A DNA stretch of 28,115 bases from an uncultured Lachnospiraceae bacterium. Its GTDB lineage: Bacteria > Bacillota > Clostridia > Lachnospirales > Lachnospiraceae. The stretch lies in contig CAJUFE010000036.1 in assembly GCA_910585635.1 (NCBI GenBank), positions 1-28,115 of the forward strand, written 5' to 3'. Of this stretch, positions 23,528-28,115 are shown piece after piece. The first letter of the stretch is position 1. Each line of letters starts with the position of its first letter. Below the pieces are notes generated by a model. It had not been told where the DNA came from. It did not search any database and worked only from the letters and a program-made list of their open reading frames with translations. Both the position numbers and the translations under genes were made by a program.

Positions 23528-23722
23528 TGTCAACGAAAGTATACGTTAGTTGACATTTTTTTGTTGGGAGAGATTTCCGCTTTTTTTGGAAGTTCTCTCC
23601 TATTTTCATTTCATGACGATCAGTCCATCTCCATCTTCTTAAGATATCTTAACACTTTTTCCCGTTTATTTCCTTGCGATTTCCATATATTAGGCGTCAA
23701 CCAACGTATACTTTCGTTGACA
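23528..23722. mobile_element. 195-bp element bounded by 28-bp inverted repeats (possible invertible switch)
   Basis: The left end (23528-23555) and right end (23695-23722) are the same 28-base sequence in opposite orientation, 26 of 28 identical. Each is itself a near-palindrome, with arms TGTCAAC and GTTGACA around a central GTATAC. In direct orientation they agree at only 23 positions, so they are inverted copies. The 139-base interior carries a hairpin, GGAGAGA/TCTCTCC (23567-23573/23594-23600), and a perfect 14-bp palindrome TTAAGATATCTTAA (23639-23652). No gene and no target duplication is visible. It may be a recombinase-controlled invertible segment, a tiny non-autonomous element, or a pair of operators. 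No recombinase gene is in the window. Confidence 0.6.
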
Positions 23723-23823
23723 CATATCATCATCCTATGATCAGGATGCTATGCTCCCCGGAGGTCTGTGATCATCCCGGAACGGGGCAGGGGGCAGAAA
23801 AAGGAGAAGGGAGGGGATCGTAG

Positions 23824-24827
23824 ATGCAGGAGCGGACGGATAAAGGCTTCTATGCCCGGTTCCTGGAGGAGCTGTGCGGCACGCTCAAGGAGGAAGGGCG
23901 GTACGAGGAGATCCTGGAGCTGGCCCGGATGGCCAGTCAGCTCCACCCATATGACGGCTGGCAGTCAAGGCAGTGGAGAGTCTGCTGGCCTTAGGGCGGT
24001 ACAAGGAGGCTGAGCAGGCTTACCGGGATGCCTCACGGCTCCTGGAGGGAGGATTGGGTGCGGTTTCCCTGGACCAGGCTATGGCCCGGTATCGGCAGGC
24101 GCCCAGGCGGAGGGCCTTCGGGGCCGAGAGTTTGGTGGGTCTAGAGCTGGGCCTGTCGGCGGAGGACACCGGAGCGCCCTACTATTGCAGCTATCCCAGC
24201 TTCCAGGATATCTACCGGATCATCGTCCGGATGGGGGAGCGGCAGGGGGCTAAGGGTCTGCTCCTGCTGTGTACTCTGCGGGGGGAGCCTGCGGGGATCG
24301 GACCTTGCCGGGGGGAAGGATCCGGAGAGGGACCCGCAGAGGGCCAGCCTGCAGACCAGGGAGAGAGACCATCGGAGGCCGGGGCAGGAGGATACAGAGA
24401 AGGAGCCGCAGAGAGCCAGCCGACAGCTTGTGGTGAAGGGATGCCGGAGGTACGGGGGGCAGGCAGGAGCACCGCAGAGGAGGTGTTCTGCGCGGCAGCC
24501 AGGAGGGACCTGGAGCGGGAGATGGCCCGGCTGAGACGGACCCTTAAGGACGGGCTACGGGCCTGCGATGTATACACCCGATACAGCGGGAACCAGTACC
24601 TGGCTATGCTGGTCGGAGCGGGGGAAAAGGATGGCGGACGGATCCTGGCCCGCCTGGAACAAGGATGGCAGCAGGCCGGCGGCCGAAAGGCCCTGCTGGA
24701 GCTGACAGCAGAGGGGATCGAGGACCACAGTGTGGAGGAGGCGGGAGATGGTGCAAGAGACATTTGTGGTACATGTCACCGGCCGGGAGGACGCCACCTG
24801 GCAGGGACAGGTCACATGGCTGGATGA
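23824..24827 (+). pseudogene. frameshifted BTAD-type regulator lacking the usual N-terminal DNA-binding domain
   Basis: The frame from the ATG at 23824 (good GGGAGGGG site) encodes helical-repeat sequence ending LHPYDGWQ, then stops at 23992-23994. The next frame continues the same domain: VKAVESLLALGRYKEAEQAYRD. Adding one G at about 23964 joins the two into one protein of about 334 residues. It resembles the C-terminal part of clostridial bacterial-transcriptional-activator (BTAD) regulators: a TPR-like domain, then a degenerate GGDEF-like domain (YYCSYPSFQDIYRIIVRMGERQ; RACDVYTRYSGNQYLAMLVG). The usual winged-helix start is missing. Residues about 155-215 are a Gly/Glu-rich insertion. The last 25 residues overlap the next gene. 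The frameshift may be real or a sequencing error. Confidence 0.75.
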
Positions 24828-24906
24828 AAGGGAGACACGGAGTTTCCGCAGCATGCTGGAGCTGATCAAGCTGATGGATGCGGCGATGGAGGAGGATATG
24901 CCCTGA
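24748..24906 (+). CDS. small protein next to the BTAD regulator
   Basis: 52 residues, too short for many gene callers. GGAGGAGGCGGGAG lies directly before the ATG, and the protein is well balanced: a beta-like start (ETFVVHVTGREDATWQGQVTWL) followed by a helix (RSFRSMLELIKLMDAAMEED). From memory, similar small proteins with TWQG, FRS and LELIKLMD occur in Lachnospiraceae, but I cannot name a family or function. It overlaps the end of the regulator gene in another frame. The 160 bases between it and the first riboswitch-like aptamer show no clear gene and no good promoter. Confidence 0.7.
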   Translation: MVQETFVVHVTGREDATWQGQVTWLDERETRSFRSMLELIKLMDAAMEEDMP

Positions 24907-25067
24907 TGGGCATACAGGAGACGCTATGGACAGGAACGGTCGTCCGAAAGAGGACGGAGCAAGATCTGATCGAGGAGAGATGTGTTATGCCAGTAGAGAT
25001 GGTCCCCCCGTGGAGCTGCCCCGCCGTCGTCAGCGTCATCGGCGGCGGGCGCCCGGGAGACGCTTTT

Positions 25068-25165
25068 GGCAAACCATAGGAAACTGTGGGACTGCAAAGC
25101 TATGGGAACTAAAGCATCGTCCGAGGCGGACAAGAAACGGTGCCATGTTAGCCCGGCTGCTGGAA
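25068..25165 (+). promoter_or_regulatory. c-di-GMP-I (GEMM-I) riboswitch-like aptamer 1
   Basis: GGCAAACC (25068-25075) opens the aptamer. CCATAG/CTGTGG (25074-25079/25084-25089) closes a GAAA tetraloop. GGGACTGCAAAGC (25088-25100) matches the conserved GGGACGCAAAGC with one extra T. TATGGGAACTAAAG (25101-25114) resembles the tetraloop receptor, and GTTAGCCCGGCTGCTGG (25147-25163) stands where the closing segment is expected. The base corresponding to G20 of the Vibrio aptamer is G, which favours c-di-GMP over 3',3'-cGAMP. Read by eye against the remembered consensus. Confidence 0.7.
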
Positions 25166-25167
25166 AT

Positions 25168-25258
25168 GGCACACCGCTCGAAAGGGCGGTTCGCAGAGCC
25201 AGGGGCCTAAGGCCGGTCTGCAAAAGCAGGACGGAGATGGCAGCCCAGTCGCCGGATA
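25168..25258 (+). promoter_or_regulatory. c-di-GMP-I (GEMM-I) riboswitch-like aptamer 2
   Basis: GGCACACC (25168-25175) starts a second aptamer two bases after the first. ACCGCTC/GGGCGGT (25173-25179/25184-25190) closes a GAAA tetraloop. TCGCAGAGCC (25191-25200) matches CGCAAAGCC, and AGGGGCCTAAGG (25201-25212) matches the receptor. CCGGTCTGC/GCAGGACGG (25212-25220/25225-25233) forms the distal stem around AAAA with one mismatch, and ATGGCAGCC then CAGTCGCCGG (25237-25254) matches the conserved closing segment. This is the better match of the two. Confidence 0.75.
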
Positions 25259-25297
25259 CTTTGCGTCCGTTATGTTGCAAAGAAAGGAAAGAGGATC
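25259..25297 (+). promoter_or_regulatory. hairpin and ribosome binding site between riboswitch and adhesin gene
   Basis: CTTTGC (25259-25264) pairs with GCAAAG (25277-25282) directly after aptamer 2, and the Shine-Dalgarno stretch AAAGGAAAGAGG follows. There is no T-run, so control at translation is more likely than termination. Confidence 0.5.
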
Positions 25298-28115
25298 ATG
25301 AAAATGATAGAAAAGACAAGAAGATCAAGAAGATCGAGAGAGTTGAGGAGGCGCGGCCTGGCCCTGCTGCTGTCATTGACCATGTGTGTGGGCATGCTGT
25401 CCTTCGATACATTTGCCATGGAAGGCGAAACGTTCGACAACGCTGTCACCGCTGAGGAGACTGTTATTGAGGCTGACGAGATCGAGGTTGAGGTTGACGA
25501 GCCAGAGGCTGATGGGTCCGAGGCTGACGAGCCAGAGGCTGATGGGTCCGAGACCGATGAGCCCGAGAGCGAGGTGGATGGGTCCGTGTTCGAGGATGAT
25601 AAGCCTGCTGTTGACGAGCCCGTCGTTGGGGATGATGATCCCACTGTTGAGGCGCCGGCTGAGGAGACTGTTGCAGGCGAGGTCCCGGCTGAAGTGGAGA
25701 CCACTGTTCAAAAAGAGATCCCGGCTGAGGTCCAGGACTTCCTGGATGCTGTGGCCGCCATCCCTGCTGACATCAATGCCGATAACGTCGAGGAGGCCGG
25801 GGATCTGGTCAACGCGGCGCTGGATGCCTACGAAGTTCTGATCGGCGCCGGACTGGATGGGTACGAAGGCGTGGAAGAAGCTATGGAGACCGTCTATGCC
25901 GCCTATGAGGCGGTGGAAGAGGTCCAGAACACCCAGAGCACTAATTATGTTTCCCTTGATGACATTCACATTGAGACCTACATAGGATACGACGAGAAGA
26001 TGAGTAATTATGATGCTGGCACCATAACAAAATGGGTCGGCGGATCGCTCCCCTATAACTACTGCCCCTTTGAACCGATCCAGTGCCGGAGGTGTGGCAA
26101 GGTTTTGGTCAATATGATCCCAGCCTACTACGCTTTCCCCAACCCGTGGCACGCTGAGGATCTTAATGCCAGTGATGATGGGATCATCGAATACACGGGG
26201 CGCAAGAAGGCATGGTATCCCCTGGATGATCAGTATGCTGGGATGCAGTTTGATTATGAGGCGAAAAAACCGGGGACAGTCACGGCAGAGTTGATCGTCG
26301 CGCATGGATTTAGACAGAAATATCAGCGCTGTAGCTGTGGTGGATCTGGTTATAACGCTTCTTACTACTATGGCTACAATCCCTATTGGTATCAGCGGTA
26401 TATCTCTTTTAATGTCACCGTCAACGCCCGCTACCAGCTAAACTACGACACCGATGGCGGTTCCGTTGTCGCCCCGACCATAAAGGACGTGGCCGAGACC
26501 ACCACTACCCTGAACGTCACCAGCACTGTCCCCACCAAGGACGGCTACACCTTCAAGGGCTGGAAGGACGAGAGCGGCAATACGGTCAGCGGCTCTGTCA
26601 CCCTGGACTGGGAAGAGGGCAAGGGCAGCAAGGACGATCCTGTGGAGAAGATCCTGTACGCCGTGTGGGAAAAGGATGCCATCACCGGCCCGGCCGACAC
26701 CACCTATCTCGTCCTGTGCGAGTATTATGTGGACGGCGAGATGATCGCCCGTTGCGAAGGTGCTCCCATTAAGGCCAAGGTGGGCGATGTGATCGAGGGT
26801 GCGCCCCTGGTGGAGGGTAACCCCGGGTGGGATAAATACACTGTAGACGAAAAGGAGATCGAGTTTGACTACGTGGGCAGCTACAAGGGCAGCTATGAGG
26901 TGAAAGGAAATGGGAAAAAATTCACTTGTGGAGACAAAGCTCCCAGTATCACCCTGGTCACTAAAGTCACGGAGAACGTCATCATCCTGCGGTATGAGAA
27001 GAACATGTCCCGGAACAAGAAAGTCACCCTCGTCAAGGAGTTCATCGACCAGGCTGGAAACAAGATAGAACTGAAGGATGTGGAGGGTTTCTCCCTGCAG
27101 TACAGCTACATCTACGGCGGTAAGACCACTAGCGGGACCCTGGAGTATAAAGATGCAAAGGATACCAGAGAGAACAGCGGTCGCCCCACCCTGACATGGG
27201 ATCTGGATGTGCCGGTTGACAATGATGCGAGTTCCACAAAGACGACCCCGCTGACCATCACAGAGGACGGGTATTATTTGGATGGGCCCACTTGGGTGAA
27301 GCAGGAGGGGCTGAACACCAGCAATGGGAAGGCTGTCACTGGCACATACCAGATCGATGCGACCACCAACTCGGACACCAGATCAATCAAGAACTATTAC
27401 GAAAAGGATAGGGAGCCCGGCAAGGACGAAGCTGACTACAAGGTGGAGTGGTACGACGCCGACACTGACAAGCTGCTACCTAAGGATGTCAAGGCGTCCA
27501 ACCCCGAGACCCGTAAAGGCGAGGTGGGCAAGGAGGTTTCCGTAACGGATGCTGATAAGAGCATCGAGGGTTATACCTTTAAAGCAGACGACAACCGCAA
27601 CAAACTGTCCGACTACCTGGCCGAGAGCGGCACTGTACTGAAGCTGTATTTCACCAAGGACTCAGGAAAGACCGAAGAGACGACCGCAGACTATACCGTG
27701 GAGTGGTACGATGCCACCACCGGTGAGAAGCTGCCAGCGGAGGTCACACCGGGTAAAGAAAACCCCGAGACCCGTAAGGGCGAAATGGGCAAGAAGGTTT
27801 CCGTGACCGAAGCCGACAAGACGATCAGCGGTTACACCTTTAAAGCAGACGACGACCGCAATGTGCTGTCCGACACTCTGAACGACAAGCTGGATATCGT
27901 ACTGAAGCTGTATTTCACCAAGGATCCCGGAAAGACCGAAGAGACGACCGCTGACTACACCGTGGAGTGGTACGACGCCACCACCGGTGAGAAGCTGCCA
28001 GCGGAGGTCACACCGGATAAGGAGAACACCGAGACCCGTAACGGCGAGGTGGACGAGGAAGTTTCCGTGACCGAAGCCGACAAGACGATCAGCGGTTACA
28101 CCTTTAAAGCAGACG
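25298..28115 (+). CDS. large secreted repeat protein, probable surface adhesin (3' end outside window)
   Basis: At least 939 residues; the frame is still open at the window edge. A long basic signal peptide (RRRGLALLLSLTMCVGMLSFDTFA) ends near residue 41. An acidic repeat region rich in DEPEADGSE follows. Then come a Cys-bearing region (Cys256, Cys263, Cys266, then Cys345 and Cys347) that could bind metal or form disulfides, and an InlB B-repeat (Listeria-Bacteroides type, about 379-455) with DTDGGSV and GYTFKGWKDESG. A MucBP-like part (YYVDGEMIARCEG), a beta-rich part and at least three repeats of about 85 residues (from 27434) complete it. A cell-wall sorting signal cannot be checked. Two tandem riboswitch-like aptamers precede it. 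GATC is less dense and ATT commoner than in the neighbouring genes. Confidence 0.9.
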   Translation, partial: MKMIEKTRRSRRSRELRRRGLALLLSLTMCVGMLSFDTFAMEGETFDNAVTAEETVIEADEIEVEVDEPEADGSEADEPEADGSETDEPESEVDGSVFEDDKPAVDEPVVGDDDPTVEAPAEETVAGEVPAEVETTVQKEIPAEVQDFLDAVAAIPADINADNVEEAGDLVNAALDAYEVLIGAGLDGYEGVEEAMETVYAAYEAVEEVQNTQSTNYVSLDDIHIETYIGYDEKMSNYDAGTITKWVGGSLPYNYCPFEPIQCRRCGKVLVNMIPAYYAFPNPWHAEDLNASDDGIIEYTGRKKAWYPLDDQYAGMQFDYEAKKPGTVTAELIVAHGFRQKYQRCSCGGSGYNASYYYGYNPYWYQRYISFNVTVNARYQLNYDTDGGSVVAPTIKDVAETTTTLNVTSTVPTKDGYTFKGWKDESGNTVSGSVTLDWEEGKGSKDDPVEKILYAVWEKDAITGPADTTYLVLCEYYVDGEMIARCEGAPIKAKVGDVIEGAPLVEGNPGWDKYTVDEKEIEFDYVGSYKGSYEVKGNGKKFTCGDKAPSITLVTKVTENVIILRYEKNMSRNKKVTLVKEFIDQAGNKIELKDVEGFSLQYSYIYGGKTTSGTLEYKDAKDTRENSGRPTLTWDLDVPVDNDASSTKTTPLTITEDGYYLDGPTWVKQEGLNTSNGKAVTGTYQIDATTNSDTRSIKNYYEKDREPGKDEADYKVEWYDADTDKLLPKDVKASNPETRKGEVGKEVSVTDADKSIEGYTFKADDNRNKLSDYLAESGTVLKLYFTKDSGKTEETTADYTVEWYDATTGEKLPAEVTPGKENPETRKGEMGKKVSVTEADKTISGYTFKADDDRNVLSDTLNDKLDIVLKLYFTKDPGKTEETTADYTVEWYDATTGEKLPAEVTPDKENTETRNGEVDEEVSVTEADKTISGYTFKAD
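25490..25549 (+). repeat. 30-bp tandem repeat in the acidic N-terminal region
   Basis: Two adjacent 30-base units (25490-25519 and 25520-25549) differ at one base and encode E-V/A-DEPEADGS. A third, diverged unit follows. Slippage could change the copy number in frame. Confidence 0.75.
27434..28115 (+). repeat. about 85-residue repeats of the adhesin
   Basis: Copies start at 27434, 27689 and 27953 (255 and 264 bases apart), each opening with DY(K/T)VEWYDA and containing GYTFKADD and VLKLYFTKD. The second and third are nearly identical at the DNA level over long stretches. The third is cut by the window end, so the copy number is unknown. Confidence 0.9.

Noticed and set aside
24878..25210. 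110-codon + strand open frame across the riboswitch region
   Set aside because: Arg-rich with no family likeness, and it runs through structured aptamer RNA; the aptamers explain the sequence better.
25373..26305. 310-codon open frame on the - strand inside the adhesin gene
   Set aside because: It is the complement of the acidic repeat coding region; the composition is an artefact and no ribosome binding site is present.

Overview
The window looks like a chromosomal segment of a GC-rich, anaerobic Clostridia bacterium, most likely a gut Lachnospiraceae member. The grounds are the protein families (TIGR03905-type TSCPD protein, RecD2, MreB/Mbl, a BTAD-type regulator, FMN-binding flavoprotein reductase), strong GGAGG-type ribosome binding sites, sigma-A-like promoters and very heavy use of ATC for isoleucine, which makes GATC unusually dense. 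Species is not determinable from the sequence alone. No rRNA, tRNA, CRISPR array, transposase or phage gene was recognised.

Layout. 1-3527 holds housekeeping genes on the + strand: hisH, hisF (no hisA between them), ung and uppP. 3528-5138 is a lower-GC island: a well-formed promoter drives a short RNA that resembles the ribosomal protein L10 leader and ends in an intrinsic terminator, but no rplJ follows; instead there are three overlapping genes of unknown function. 5335-6842 (- strand) encodes DAHP synthase followed by a small membrane protein. 7060-9782 (+) carries an exported protein, a TSCPD protein and an MreB-family gene with a long structured leader. 9841-15773 (+) carries recD2 (with an odd in-frame insertion), comF, a siroheme-synthase N-domain gene overlapping hemC, and a sugar O-acetyltransferase. 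15981-19329 is a lipoprotein flavin reductase with a near-perfect 19-bp operator-like palindrome upstream and a LysR regulator downstream. 19335-23108 (- strand) has an anchored hypothetical protein and an ABC importer in which permease and ATPase are fused in one polypeptide, preceded by its lipoprotein substrate-binding protein.

The right end (23400-28115) is the most striking part. A 195-bp element is bounded by two 28-bp near-palindromes in inverted orientation (26/28 identical), which looks like an invertible switch or a small non-autonomous element. It is followed by a frameshifted BTAD-type regulator, a 52-residue protein, two tandem c-di-GMP-I (GEMM-I) riboswitch-like aptamers, and a large secreted repeat protein that runs off the window. 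This arrangement suggests a surface adhesin under layered control: possible DNA inversion, a regulator now broken by a one-base deletion, and cyclic-dinucleotide sensing in the adhesin mRNA.

Limits: all calls come from reading the sequence by eye; RNA families, promoters and operators were recognised by motif and base pairing, not by covariance models.
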